A stretch of 64,000 nucleotides of DNA, from positions 27,144,143 to 27,208,142 of the forward strand of contig CM069452.1 in NCBI GenBank assembly GCA_035610835.1, written 5' to 3'. This document shows, in pieces, positions 20,040-32,702 of this stretch (positions are counted from its first letter, which is position 1; each line of letters starts with the position of its first letter). The position numbers were made by a program, and so were the translations under genes. The notes under the pieces were generated by a model. That model was not told where the DNA came from. It did not search any database and saw only the letters and a program-made list of their open reading frames with translations. The stretch is from Ophiura sarsii (Eukaryota > Echinodermata > Ophiuroidea > Amphilepidida > Ophiuridae).

Positions 20040-22087
20040 TTAAAACATGATTAATTAGTGGTCATTGGTCAAGTTATTATTCCACAGCTTGACAATATGG
20101 GACTGGACTGTTGGCATGTCTTTTGGTACTCACTTTAGGAATAGTAAGGTGATTGCCATTGCGCAACACACGCCCAGTAACGACTTCTCTTTGGCTGGGT
20201 AACCACATATTAAAAGTACTTGAACGCATAAGACTCCGCCTAGGTCTGAGTTGTTGAATATTACATGTTAAAAGAGCATTTTGGTACGAATCATATTTAT
20301 AGCCTAAAATAATTGTACACGCTCTTTTTTGGATACGTTCAAGCATTAAATGCTGCCGCTCAGTGAGACCAGGATGCCAAGCCGGCACGGCATATTCAAG
20401 GAGGGGACGCACATAACCAATGTAGATGGTGATAAGATCCTTGGTGGACAGCACGAAACGCTTAAGAGTAGTGAGCATAAATAATCGGCCACTAGCACGC
20501 TTGATCATATCGCTGACCTGGATATCTCATTTTAAGTCACTAGATATTTTGATACCAAGGATCTTAACCACATCAGTACATTGTAAATCCAGGCCACATA
20601 ATTGGATTGGGACAGGCTCCTTGGGGTTCTTGGTAAAATTGATATCCATAGACATGCATTTATATGGATTTAACAACATATTGCTATCAGCAGCCCATTG
20701 ACTGAACTTGTCTATGCCGCTTTGAATTGTGCTGCATTCATTTACATATGTATTCTCAATAATAGTAAGATCATCCACATACTTTAAGGAAAGTTTGTCA
20801 TTATCAATGTTGATGGCAGCATCATTTACCACTGCTAAAAAAGTAGCTGGCCCTGTAAGTGTGCCTTGTGGAACACCACCTTTTAATTGCTCCCAATCGG
20901 ACAGCTTATCACGATGACAGAAAGTTGGAAATCCATGGTATGATAGAAGGCCTAGCACCCATGTTCAACAATTTGGGAATCGCAACATTGTGGTCAACTC
21001 GATCGAAAGCTTTGCTAAAGTCAGTAATGACCAGGCGTGTGAGACTTTTTGACTTATCTGAATGCTTATATATTTTATCAAGCAGCTTGACCAGATAGTG
21101 AGTGGTTGAACGGCCTTTTCGATTACCGAATTGGTTGTCGTCAATGTTGGGATCGATATATTTCATAAGCCATCCGATCGCAAAGGACTCAGCAACTTTT
21201 GCAAAATGATCAGTTAGAGACACAGGCCGGAGCTTATTCCAAACAGCAGGGGAAGATTTAGGAATAGGCACTACTATGGCACAATACCCTTAGAAAAAGA
21301 GATGTTTAGAATATCCGTCAGCGGTGCACAGAGCTCATATGCAAATTCACGAATAAGTGTCGCTGGTATGCCGTCCGGACCTCCAGCTTTTTTCCTGCTA
21401 ATTTTGGATAGTTTAGCAAAGACCTCCCAGGGATAAATTTCTGGTAATGCTGAAGGAGCGGGCAAGTAGGCGGGCAATTCTGAGTGAACGAGGGGTCTTT
21501 TGTCACTGCCAATAGAAGGAAAATGACTGTTCAAACTATCAGCTACACCTTTCGTGTTAGAGGGGTCAATTGTTGGTGGAGGCTTGATAAGAGGCTGCGA
21601 CTTTTTGTTTGTAGACATTATTCGTATTTGACGATACCACTCTGCCGGATTGGACTTTTTAAGCCGCTTCACCCTATTGCTATAGAATTTACGCTTGTCT
21701 TTGGTGATGGCACGAATAACATTGTTTCGAAGGGATCTCCAAATAGCAGGCCTGCTGTGGTTAAAGACCTGTTGTCGTTTGCGAATTAAAGATTTAGTTT
21801 TTGGAGTGATCCAAGGCTTGTCGGCGATATGAAGTTTGATATTGCGTGTTGGAAAATGCAAATTCATGCCTTCCTTCAGAGTGTTATAAAAAGCATTCGT
21901 CTTATCAACAACATCATTGGCAAGATTGACTTTGACCCAATCCTGCTGAGTTATCCAGGAGCCAAATTCACGGATACCCGAGTCCTTGACAGGCCGAACA
22001 GTACGCCTTGTGGTAAAATTGGCTGGCTTGGCTAGTTTAGGATTAGGTAACCAATCAAACCGACGTAATGCTGTTGTTCTTCAACAA
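20040..22087 (-). mobile_element. 5'-truncated non-LTR retrotransposon (CR1/Jockey-like LINE)
   Basis: A minus-strand element holding the pre-RT linker, reverse transcriptase and C-terminal region of a LINE polyprotein. No endonuclease domain is seen upstream of 22087, where the frame closes, so the copy is 5' truncated. It is broken by frameshifts and one nonsense codon. The minisatellite at 19621-20000 lies beyond its 3' end. The clade is inferred from general resemblance only. Confidence 0.85.
20077..22087 (-). pseudogene. Degenerate LINE reverse transcriptase ORF
   Basis: Four consecutive pieces on the minus strand. (1) 22087-21274: linker and start of RT, with SRKKAGGPDGIPATLIREF (the KAxGPDGI motif) and ending SKGIVP. 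(2) After a short deletion with frame change, 21271-20909: IPKSSPAVWNKLRPVSLT, FGNRKGRSTTHYLV and ITDFSKAFDRVDH (RT motif A, catalytic Asp). (3) After a second frame change, 20958-20527: GGVPQGTLTGPATF and LKYVDDLTI, where YVDD (20770-20781) is the intact catalytic motif C. (4) After an in-frame TGA at about 20526 (probably once TGG), 20508-20077: the thumb and C-terminal part with RPLLEYAVPAWHPGLT, ending at a stop near 20077. The host-like reading of any single piece as a gene would be wrong. Confidence 0.85.
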
Positions 22088-22239
22088 AGGTATAAGCGAT
22101 CATTGTTGATTATGATGAATGTGCGCTGTTTGACAAGCATCTTGAGGCACACGGTATAGGATAGTTTGATTATTCCAGCACCCAACTAATCTCCAGACAA
22201 TTAACAAACCACTGAAACATGAAACATGAAAACAGCATT

Positions 22240-22700
22240 ATGATTAGCTTTAAGGGGGTCTATGTTATTTGCACTAATTTTGGAAACAGGTTTTCTCAAT
22301 GTTACCGTGGGTTTACCCCTTAGAGTCATATATCAAATTGAAGCTTAGGTAACCGCGTTTCAAAAAATGCGCGTTATTTTGATATGGTTGCTATGGTAAC
22401 CAGTCAAGGCCTCTGATTGGCTAAACACGGGAGCAAACGTAACTAGAAACTAAATGTTGCATGTTCACCATACTTTGACAGATGATGTATGGAAACAATG
22501 CGCACGAACCAATGAAGCCGTATTTTGTATACGGTTGCCATAGTAACCAGGAACCGACCAATAATTTTGCGTTTTAATTCAAATTTGGAAAGCTATATTG
22601 AAAATCCGGCTTCATTGGTTCATTCCTCTATTCAAGCTTATCATCCATTGCAAATTTTAGCCTGATACGAGGTTTCGTTTTTTAGTTACGTTTGTTTCCA
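22240..22700. promoter_or_regulatory. Cluster of X-box-like palindromes and CCAAT boxes
   Basis: GGTTGCTATGGTAACC (22386-22401) and GGTTGCCATAGTAACC (22533-22548) each match the RFX X-box pattern GTTGCC-ATGG-YAAC as inverted half-sites. CCAATGAAGCCG (about 22509) and CGGCTTCATTGG (about 22607) form an inverted pair, and a further CCAAT (reverse) lies near 22420. No gene start is recognisable beside it. It could equally be part of an old palindromic element, since TTTAAGGGGGTCTATG at 22247 resembles 13250. Confidence 0.4.
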
Positions 22701-23170
22701 TATTGCAAGTTTGCATGTTTTATAGTTTTGAGATATCGTGCAAAACGTATGAAAACAATTAAAATTGGCGAGAAATTTGTTGTTGTTGACATTTTGGATA
22801 TAAATAGTTGTTCAATTATGGAAGAGCATGAATTTAGACACATTTTGAGCCATTTGTGGTGAAAATAGCAATTATATTAGCATTGTTATTGATTTTTAAA
22901 TATAAATGGCTTAAAAATAGCCGGGTGAGAATAATAAAGAAATACATAATAAATTACGTTGACTTTAAAATGTTGATGATTGATGATTTGCAATTAATTA
23001 TTTTAATATTTAAATAAATAAATTTGATAAAATGATACAATTATTTGATCAAAAATCTTGTAGCTCTAAGAGCTTAGTATTTAATCAACAGAAAAGGAAA
23101 TATAGACTGGGCGATATGAGCCCCTTTGATTGGATGGTGGGTTTGATTGGATGGTGAGCATATCGTACAG

Positions 23171-23289
23171 TTGTAAGGACTAAAGAATGGCAGAAGTTTG
23201 TTGGACGACCAATGGATGCCTACGAGGAACTCTGCAGTAACAAGATACAGGGCGACCCAACATCCGCCAACTATTTGAAGCTTTGTAGG
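23171..23289 (+). CDS. Possible exon of an unidentified gene (weak)
   Basis: After CGTACAG the + strand is open and reads VVRTKEWQKFVGRPMDAYEE, then LCSNKIQGDPTSANYLKLC, with TAG|GTACCA as a possible donor near 23289. The composition looks protein-like, but the opposite strand is also open for 123 codons here (23445-23074). No family is recognised on either strand, and neither splice signal is strong. Confidence 0.15.
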
Positions 23290-23689
23290 TACCAACGTGG
23301 AAAACATATCTGGATGGTGAAAACGTGTAGAATTATTGTTATACCAAACTGGACCCCTTTTCTGTCCATACATACCAACATAATATAAGGACAAACATCC
23401 CACGCATGACGTCAAAATGATGCCACTAAACTTGGCCAACCTCAACGTGCCGTTGGATTCGTCTGTACAATGAAATATAGACCGAAATTGAAATGGTCGC
23501 CAAAATTGAAATGGTTGCCAAAAAAGTTCCGACCGGTTTTTTGCTTATAAGTGATGGAAATGATGTTTCTATTTACATTTACTATAAGATACATATACCA
23601 TACAATTAAGGTGGTTTTTTTTTAAATGGCGATATTTAAATACTGTAAGGGGGCAACCACCCCACCCACACTGAAAATATTAATTTGTC

Positions 23690-24030
23690 AAATGCAATGA
23701 CAAACTTGTCAAACGGGGGATAGAAATTAGTCAAGCAAGATCATTTTTCAGTTGACGATATTTATGGGCGAATGACAAGTGAAAACAAGTATTAATGCTA
23801 GACAAACTGTTTCAATAACATTACGAATCAAAATTAGTGAATGACAAGTTTGAATGATTGACAAATTTACAATACGAGCTAATACGGTCAATGACAAGTG
23901 TAGATCGTCATGAGGCCTTGAATTGACAATGTAGTATACGTATGACAAATCTTGTTGACAAACTTCTTAGAACATTACTAATTAATTATCCCAGCTGACA
24001 AATCCGCGACAAATTCTTTGACAAAGTTAA
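23690..24030. repeat. Clustered TGACAA(A/G) words
   Basis: About fifteen TGACAA-type words, most reading (A)TGACAAA or ATGACAAGT, in under 350 bp without fixed spacing. It looks like a very degenerate short tandem repeat or an element interior. Confidence 0.5.
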
Positions 24031-24789
24031 GAAGTAACGTGTTGCTATTAATATAATGTTGTGTGAGAGCGGCTGCCGCCATCCCACACGCAATGTTAGC
24101 GGAGTCAAGCTGCAAACGATCGGCAGCTCAGACGTAAGACATTTGCATGTTTTATCATTTCTGCTGTGTTTTGATTCATGTTTAATATTTTAAAAGAAGT
24201 GTTGCACTGTGGACTGTAAATGTGACAACCAACAGCCAGGACTTTGTAGCCAAGATATCAATCGTTCATGTAATGTCAATAGGAAAATTAAATCTTTAAA
24301 ATTGACGTCTCTAGGCCATTTCAAATGAAAATAGGGCGAACACTCCCCGTTCTCCCCTACGTTAGAATGTAACCAAAATGTTAAGTGCACGAAATGACTC
24401 GAACGGTGTAACATGGTATTAAATGAGGTTTGATGTTGGTAGAACATTGTTTTTGTTTGTGGTGTTTTTACCTATACAGTCAATGTAAGACTCTTATTTA
24501 TATTAACTGTTTTTGAATTACTTAATGCTACTATAAAGCGTGACTGAATAAATTATGTACCTTTCGTGCATATTTATAGGTATAGAATTGTTGGATAATC
24601 AGAAATGATGAAAAACAGCGGGTGGCAGTGATCGATTGCTTGAAGACATTGCCCAAAAGGTAATTGGTCTTATTTTATCTGGTCAGTGATCCGCCATATT
24701 CCCATTTGCGGTAATAAATCGTCAGATTCATCTGGATATGTCGTAAATATTGTTTTTGTTGGGAAAGTCATTCCATTAGGAGATGTCGA

Positions 24790-25062
24790 ATCTGCATATT
24801 ATTATGGTACGCGAGTTTTATAACAGCTTGTAGGCTATATATACGGCGAGATATCTATCGCACCTTTCATTGGATATTGCTAACCCTCGAGTATGATTTA
24901 TTTTATGTGTAAATCTATATAGGCGCATCTTCAAGTTTTCATCTAGTGGAGAAAAATAGCCAGTTAATTGTATACGTGTTATCTGTAAAGGGCATCTCTA
25001 TTCATGAACAAACAGAATTATGTATAACATCGTCTCGACCAATCTTTGAAGTAGGTATTTAA
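24790..25062 (-). repeat. Dispersed repeat fragment, inverted relative to 35105-35330
   Basis: Shares GGGCATCTCTATTC, ACAAACA(G/A)AATTATGTAT, ACATCGTCT and GAAAAATAGCCAGTT with the reverse complement of 35105-35330, in the same order. It marks a further copy of sequence flanking the 33.3-35.1 kb arm. Confidence 0.7.
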
Positions 25063-25284
25063 ATTCTATACACCGGCCCGTTACACTTTGTTACCCTCGG
25101 TTTGCAGTTTCCTACATTTCTAGCCGCTATTCCCCAGTCGAGGTTCCAATAGATAAGGCCCGAGCGGATGGCATGGAAACCACGACTAAGGACAACAGCT
25201 ACCAGAGGACGGGTTCGCTGCTCAACCAAAAGATCTTATAGAACTTCTATCATGAATATTAGATAACCAATAAATGACAAAGTA

Positions 25285-26230
25285 AAAGAAAACATGGCAA
25301 CAAAATTCATATCATGTCACATTTTAAACTTGAATATGGCCTATACGTTAAAACTTCTCCTCTCTTTCACAAACAAATGCTTTCACATTTGAACTTGAAT
25401 TATGGCCTAAGATTTTCAAAATTACGTTTCTCAAAATATTGCACTCTGAATAAAAACACCTCAAGTAATTTTGAGTTATCACAATTAATTAATTATTTCA
25501 TCTCATTACTCGGAGAAACATCCAAATATTCATGAATGCCAAACCATTCTTTGAAAAACATTTAAAAGAAAGTAAATGTTTTTAAAAGGAAAAGGAAACA
25601 TGGCAACAAAATTCATATCATGTCACATTTTAAACTTGAATTTGGCCTATACGTTAAAACTTCTCCTCTCTTTCACAAACAAAATCTTTCACATTTGAAC
25701 TTGAATTATGGCCTAAGATTTTCAAAATTACGTTTCTCAAAATATTGCACTCTGAATAAAAACACCTCAAGTATTTTTGAGTTATCACAATTAATTAATT
25801 ATTTCATCTCATTACTCGGAGAAACATCCAAATATTCATAAATGCCAAACCATTCTTTGAAAAACATTTATGGCCTAAGATTTCCAACATTAAGTATGGC
25901 CTAAGATCTCCAACATTAGGTTTCTCAAAATATTGCACTCTGAATAAATACCTCAATTAATTTTGAGTTATCACAATTAATAAATTATATTATCTCATTA
26001 CTCGGAGAAACATCCAAATATTCATGAATGCCAAACCATTCTTCTGAAAAACATTTATGGCCTAAGATTTCCAACATTACGTTTCTCAAAATACTGCACT
26101 ATGAATAAACACCTCAATTAATTTTGAGTTATCACAATCAATTCAGAATTCCATCTCATTACTCAGCGAAACATCCACATAGTCATAAATTCCAATCTCT
26201 TATTCTGAAACACATTTATTCACAAAATTC
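25285..26230 (+). repeat. Tandem repeat, ~306-bp unit, two full and two partial copies
   Basis: 25285-25590 and 25591-25868 are nearly identical (GGCAACAAAATTCATATCAT, CTTCTCCTCTCTTTCACAAA, TCATTACTCGGAGAAACATC). Shorter copies starting with TATGGCCTAAGATTTCCAAC follow at about 25868-26055 and 26056-26220. The repeated open frames of 73 codons do not persist in the partial copies and are not called as genes. Confidence 0.9.
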
Positions 26231-26904
26231 ATAAAATTCCAACCCAAATGTATTGTCATTCACATGTATACCAATTTTACTACATAAAAAGAGGAGCAAT
26301 AAAACTCACACCACCCTAGCACCAATTTATTGACACAGATTTACATTGGTTAAAAAAACACCTATTGCTCAGCGCAGATTAATGATTAATTTTCGGCATT
26401 TTCTGCACTAACGAATCCCCAGCCAAACACATCCCCTTGATAAACATTGATAAAGATAATACCAGGAAACCGAATCTCGCTCAGCGCAGATTATAATTCG
26501 CATTCGCTTGAGTTTTTTACAAATCCCGCGCCATTTTGTCCCGAAGCAATGGTCATGACGACATATTTTGGTCAATTTTCTGAACTTTTGTATTGGATTT
26601 ACGTGCAAAATATATGCCCTTGGCATCATGCTTTCCCAGGTGTATGGGTCTACTTTAAATTTCGGATGTTCTAAAATGGATGGATTTCTAACCAATTTGA
26701 TAAAAAAACACGATCCACACACCTCAGAATTGCAAACAAATGCTTAAAACAAGTCCACTGTTTGTGCCTTTGAACAGAGTGTTTTCCGGGAATGCAGAAT
26801 TACACAGTAACACAGCGCATGCATGTTCGCTGAATATTAATGAGGCAAATGTCCCATTAATAAAATTAGATATTAATAAACTATTCGCCAATCCTTTGTC
26901 TTAT

Positions 26905-26985
26905 TAGCACGGTTGGTGTAGTGGATCGAACGTTGACATGGGGAACGAAAGGTTGTGAGATCGAGCCCCGTTAAGATCACTTTTG
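26905..26985 (+). mobile_element. tRNA-derived SINE head
   Basis: GGTTGGTGTAGTGGATCGAA fits a pol III A box, and TGTGAGATCGAGCCCC 38 bp later fits a B box (GGTTCGANNCC) with changes. The 5' and 3' ends do not pair as an acceptor stem, so this is not a working tRNA gene. It is a different tRNA-like sequence from the one at 27960. Confidence 0.55.
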
Positions 26986-27759
26986 TTTTTTTATGCGGGG
27001 TCTTGCCGCTATGGATTTGTTTGGCCTGACGGTATCATCTGTATGCGTGCCCACACGGACCACTTATCAAACTGCGTGATACATTTCACGGACATAAATT
27101 ATGCTAATGAGCTAATTCGTGAAGGGCGCCGCTCATTAAATGACGTCACTCGCATCATCGGGGTTTTCCCGATGTCAGCGGAAAATTCCAAATCGATTCA
27201 CTGGTAAATTGACTTCGTACATTGTACTGCTGTGCAGAAGATTTTGCTAGCCAATGATCAATGATTGCCCTCGTGTCAGTTTTTCTGTATTGGCGCGAAT
27301 CGATATATCAACATACTTTTTACCGGATCAAAATTGGTCAAGCCAGTCGAGAGTAACAGAATTTTCAAAAAAATCTTCTTCCGATATTTTCGGAACGCCA
27401 AATTTGTAAGTTTGAAATTCTAGGTCGAGCAAAATGATGTGCTTATTTGTTGTCTGTGAGCTTTTGTGAATTTTTCCCGAATTGGAGTATTTTTTTATTG
27501 AAAATAGACAGTTCAAATTAAACGTTGGTTCCAAATTCAACAGACAGCACAGGTATTTAGGTACACAGCAACAGCAATATTCAGGCACCATTTGAGAAAA
27601 AACGGTGTCCGGCTATGCAAGGGAGTGTACGGGGAAGTGTATGGGCGTGTAGCGGGGATGAACATGTACACAAAAATCGCATCTGCGCATGCTCCTGTCG
27701 CGATCGAAATCCAACACACAAGCAATGGGCGAGTTGCATAAGTGCGGACAGCGCTGCTG

Positions 27760-28360
27760 GCATGGCGTTGACCGTATAAATGACGCCATTTTTTACCGTT
27801 CTTTAAAAAAAAAGGAGTATAATCACATTACAAACACATTTTGTGCGAGAGAAACACACAAATTTGGCAAAAATGGCACAATACAAATCCGTTCGTTATA
27901 AATATATGAATATGGTTAAATAATAAAACTATCACAATTAAACTCGTCGAGCTCTGTGGCGTGCATACGTTGGCCATATCGTTGGCAATCGGCAATCACG
28001 GGTTCGATTCCCTTATTTTCCTTGTTATCCTTTTATTTTTTTCTATTTTTTAAACTTGATGGTGAATTAATGTAACATCATTGTTATGTCAATTTTTATA
28101 TATTGTAAAGACCGCCCATGCGTTTATAGTTTTCTTTTTATTTATTTATCTATCATTTATCTCTTGATTTATTTAACTTTGTATCTAAACAATTAAAATG
28201 CGTAACAATTATATTATTGCTCGATAAATAAGTGATTTAACTTGAGTTCAGTTTGATAATGATAACTTGTTGTAACCAACAATTTCTCCTTTGCACACTT
28301 TGTTTATACATTCACCTTTAGCTTGTTATATCTAGGCTAATAATATTCAATTGTAAGCAA
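27760..28360 (+). mobile_element. SINE-bearing dispersed repeat, copy 1
   Basis: Contains a tRNA-like core with CTGTGGCGTGCATACGTTGG (A-box-like) and CACGGGTTCGATTCCC (B box) at about 27955-28012. The flanking sequence is shared with the reverse complement of 42890-43640 over most of its length (for example ACATTACAAACACATTTTGT and CCTTTGCACACTTTGTTTA). Two further copies lie at 50690-51910 (split) and 54490-54790. Because the shared part extends upstream of the tRNA-like core, this may be a composite unit rather than a simple SINE. Confidence 0.65.
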
Positions 28361-28524
28361 GTTTGCGACCTCTTTGATTTTTTGGCTGGTAACACAATCC
28401 CATAGTGCATTTCGTTAAAACAGTGTAAATTATTTTTCAACGATACGTATCACGTGATAACCACGATCGTTTTCGCAAAATATCGCAAAATGGCTCGGTA
28501 TCTGGACTTATTAAAAATAGTCAA

Positions 28525-30690
28525 CACTCGATTTGTTACAAAAGTATTATTTTGCAGTGGTTTTATTGCCAATACACTGGGAATCGTTTACCAAAGAAAA
28601 GCAACGACAGTTTAATAATAATCGTTAAGTTACGCTGGATAATCTTGAACCAAAAATAAAATAGATGAGTATGTTCACTTTTAACAGAGTTTAAGAAAAT
28701 GGTGTACAATAGCACACCCTGTCGTTTGGTATTGAGAAACGCCCTCATTTTCTATCAAACTAGTGTATTGTAACGGTTTTCTAAAGTCATAAACTACAGG
28801 AAGGATCAAACTCAGCGTTAAATTTGTGTGTACGGTATTACTTTGTTATTAACGTTTTAGTCTGATTTATAACCTTTATGATTGTGGATATATGTTGAAT
28901 AGTTAGAGAATATCAATGGCATTGGCATTTGTTGATCATAAAGTCTGATAAATGGTGCTCGATGTCTGAATAAATTATATGGTATATGAAATGTAAAGAA
29001 CTTCATTAAAATGTATCATGGCACGACCTACTTACTGCGTATTGAAATGAAAATTGAAGACATGTGACGTGAAAGTAAGCGCGGAAGATAACAGTGTGGG
29101 AGCAGCGTCTTCATTAAATAGGACATTATTGTCGTCTTGGCGACCAAGATATTAGGATACTTTTGAGATGAACTACTGTTCATCCATGCATTTATACATT
29201 TTATATTTCACTTGTTATGCATAAGTGATAAAGGCATGCCGTTGAGAGAAGACATTTACAGTGTAAATGAAGTAAAGAGTGTTGACATCCCTGTGCTGGC
29301 GGATAAAAGTTAAGTATATTCCCAGATGGTAAGCAGAAACGAGACAGTAACCATCGTACAATCTTAAAGCTGCTTAATAATTGGGGATACTGGTGTTTAA
29401 AAAAATGGTCCTTGCGGAATATCTCAAATCTGTTGGCGCATCAATCACAAATATACCATATTTTACGCTTGCGTCTATGATGAAATATTGAGGTTATTCG
29501 TAACTGTAACCAGAATTACAATTGAAATTAAGGACTCAATAAATCCATATGAACTGTAACCATGGTAACCAACAATGGATAGGTGGAGCACTTTATAGAC
29601 ACGCACTTTTATGATGACATTTATCAAGCGCTGTAACTTTTGAACTAATAACGTGATGTATTAAAAGTATACATTTTTTGAAATCAAATTGATCAAATAT
29701 CACTTAAGTGCTGTTTTTTAAATTTTTGACCAAAATATCACTTATTGGGTCAACATTTTCGGTCAACGTAACAAAATCAGTTTTTGTTTAAAAATATGCC
29801 ACAATTGCACACAAATCATCTTAAGACACTTCTCTATTTGTTATTACATAACAAATTTTAGTTTTGAAATTATTTTACGTCAACAATATATTTTTTGCCA
29901 CTTTATGGTCAATAATTTCAAAACTAAAATTGTTTATTTAAAAAACTAACATTGATCCTAGAGTATGTCTTTAGATGATTTGTTGTGCAATTTGGGCATT
30001 TTGTAACAAAAAATTATTTTGTTACGTTGACCGAAGAAGAAAAAAATTGAGCAAAAAGGTAATATTTTGGTCAAAAATTTGAAAAACAGCATTTTCAATA
30101 CCAAAAATAAATTCTGTGACTCATTATATTTCCAAAGATGTATACTTTCATATATATCACAATAATAATTCAAAAGTTACAGCGCTTTAACTTTCATATC
30201 AAAAGGGTTGATCGTTCTACCATACCGATATAAATTTGTTCTGCATTACCTATAATAGTTTGCACCAAGAGTTAACACCGCGATGTGTTATATTTGAGGG
30301 ATCAGATGATGATTTCTTTTGCGCTTCACGCTCTTTTTCCACATGAGCAATAACCTAGAACCCATCAAATCAACAGAACGTAATAATGTTATGTTTCAGA
30401 GGCAAACTTGGAGTTAAAATAACATTCTGTGCAAACTTCGCCATATCAGAAGACCTATACTTCATATAGCCTCTGGGCGGTTATAGATAGATGCATTAAC
30501 TTCAGAAAGACGTGTTTGTGTATATAATTTGTTTTATAGGAAGTTTAAAACGGCCTTATAATCTAGCACAGAAGAAAAGTAGTAAACATCTTCGAATCGA
30601 ATTGGTCGTCTAGGGCACATCACCGCGGTATTTGATGTTAACATTTCCAGAATTTAATCACTCAATTTACTGTATTTAAATAGCAATGGT
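28525..30690 (-). repeat. Left arm of a large inverted duplication
   Basis: Matches the reverse complement of 33290-35090 in order: the block around AAACGCCCTCATTTTCTATC (28738), CGTCTTGGCGACCAAGATAT (29136), GGCATGCCGTTGAGAGAAGA (29233), ACCAACAATGGATAGGTGGA (29567), and GAGGGATCAGATGATGATTT (30295) to AGTAAATTGAGTGATT (reverse of about 30660). The arms differ by many substitutions and by insertions, notably 29626-30187 in this arm, so the duplication is old or the arms are two insertions of one element. Confidence 0.85.
29626..30187. mobile_element. Long foldback element inside the left arm
   Basis: Ends are AGCGCTGTAACTTTTGAA and TTCAAAAGTTACAGCGCT. The two halves pair over most of their length (for example GACCAAAATATCACTT with the reverse of TAATATTTTGGTC, and AATTTTAGTTTTGAAATTAT with its complement), with the centre near 29890-29910. 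The other arm lacks it. No coding sequence. Confidence 0.8.
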
Positions 30691-31164
30691 CTTATTCCAT
30701 CTCATTATAAAGCGTGCTTACCCATACCGATATATTAGGAAACAATCAGGCTCTATAAAGTATGCCTTGAGTTAATTACTAGCATGTCTCCGTCATATTA
30801 AGATACGAACTAAGCTAAACTTGAGTTAAAGGGTGAATTTTAATTAGACGTCAAGATATTTAAATGTAGAGGTATTTTGCAAAAGGGCCTACATCCACTT
30901 TGGCTCTTTTTGAGAAAAAGTCAAAAAACTGTTTCTAATTATTCAAGTTGAGCAATTGAAAAACTGAATGGATTATGAAAGAGGTACACCACATACTAAC
31001 TTAAATTGGAATACATTTCAAGTGTGCTAGTTTTTTTAATATTTTTTAAATCATGTTTAATTTTTTTGAAAATTTGGATGTAAGCCATTTTGAAACAAAA
31101 CTCCATCTGTTTGTACAATAGAGAAAATACCACACAAAACAAATCATTTATTTTAATCATTTGT

Positions 31165-31990
31165 CAAAAATGAGTTTGATATAGAAATGTATAGGGCACA
31201 ATCATGTTTCAAGGAAACAAAGTCATTTTTTTCAAAAATACCTACATCTCATTGTATACAGCCATTGAAGTTGTTGTTTTGTTGCAAAATGGCTTGTATC
31301 CATAATTACTTAAGTCTTTTTGAAAAAAAATGACTTTGTTTCCTTGAAACATACACCCAACAAAATATGTACGTTCCCCCCTAGCATATACCAGAATATT
31401 TCCAACAATATTTGATGGATTTAAATAATTTTCAGTTAGAACGATGCACCCAATTTGTTGGCATTGAGCCAATGCAACGATAAGAAATTGTGCCATTTAT
31501 CAATTTTTATACAGAAAAAAGTGGCACTAAATCTCACTGGCTATGGCTGGTTTTGTCCATACAATTAACAAACATTATGCTACCGTGTCTTGGTGCACAA
31601 GATTATGATCTGCTTATTGATTTTCTTGAAATAATGCCACACATAATTGTTTGGTAGATTCCCATGTCTGTGCACGAAAATCCACCAAGAAAATGTCTGT
31701 TAATTTATGGACAAAACCAGCCATAGCCAGTGAGATTTAGTGCCACTTTCTTTTCTGTATAAAAATTGATAAATGGCACAATTTTTTGTCGTTGTATTGT
31801 CTCAAGGCCAACAAACTTGGTATCAAAATGTGCTTAACAATTGAGTGTATCTTTCTAGCTGAAAATTATTTAAATCCATCAATTTTTGTTTGGAAACTCT
31901 GGTTTATGCTAGGGGGAACTTACATATTTTGTTGGGTGTATGATTGTGCCCTATACATTTCTATATCAAACTCATTTTTGAAAAAAAATG
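31165..31990. mobile_element. Long foldback element (~0.8 kb)
   Basis: Left half 31165-31575 pairs with right half 31700-31990. The outer parts include GAGTTTGATATAGAAATGTA and its complement, then ACACCCAACAAAATATGTA, and innermost TCACTGGCTATGGCTGGTTT and its complement. A ~120-bp loop separates the halves. Some internal left-arm sequence is duplicated (31200-31345). No transposase is recognisable. Confidence 0.8.
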
Positions 31991-32219
31991 CACCATAGCC
32001 CTTTTGCAACAAAACTCTTCAAATACAGATTCACAAGTCCAAGCAATATTAAACAATGTTTCTCTAATAAATATAATCCCAATGACATCCAAAACAAACC
32101 GTTCCTGTTTTTTCTTCACTCATTTACCTATCGATAACTTTTGAATACAACTTTTAGTTCTTATCAGACGCCGCTATATTTAATTGCGATTTTCTCGAAA
32201 AGCGTGTTGCTTCGAATAG

Positions 32220-32470
32220 ATGTATGTACGTGTTGCTGTTTCTATAATATTACTCAATATCCGAAGCCCCACCAACGTTAATGATAATATTAGACTAAAG
32301 GCTAACAATAATTAGGTTATATCGTCGTGTATCAAATGTGATTCTCCATCAGATAAAACATTATGTTAAACGTGTGTAATGTACAAATTAAGACCAAAGA
32401 CGATGTTATTCTGTGCATGCGATTGCATAGATTAAGGGCAACGCAACCGCGTCATTTCCTTTCAGGTATT
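32220..32470 (+). repeat. Dispersed repeat, matches 57505-57735
   Basis: Shares TCAATATCCGAAGCCCC, GATTCTCCATCAGATAAAAC, AGATTGCAT/CGATTGCAT and TCATTTCCTTTCA/TCATTTCCTTCA in the same order and orientation. With 33290-34080 matching 60290-60960, this shows the two regions are copies of one longer repeat. Confidence 0.75.
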
Positions 32471-32702
32471 ACTCCAAGGGCACAATGGTCAGACCCCGGA
32501 ACCAACATGTTTTGTGCATTAAAATCCATCGTACATTGTTATGTTGTTATAAGTTTGTTTTCTTCTCATAATTTCAAAACAACTATAACAAGATATCGAC
32601 GGATTTGGCCTAAAATGATTGTTATCGGGAGAAAGAATAAACACTTGACACCGTTTAACGAGTTAAGTTTATGTCCGGTAATATTTTTGCGATACATGTT
32701 TA

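Noticed and set aside
26905..26985. Functional tRNA gene
   Set aside because: Ends do not pair, and the B box is altered.
27955..28015. Functional tRNA gene
   Set aside because: A and B boxes are present, but the acceptor and anticodon stems do not form convincingly, and the sequence recurs in four dispersed copies, so it is SINE-derived.
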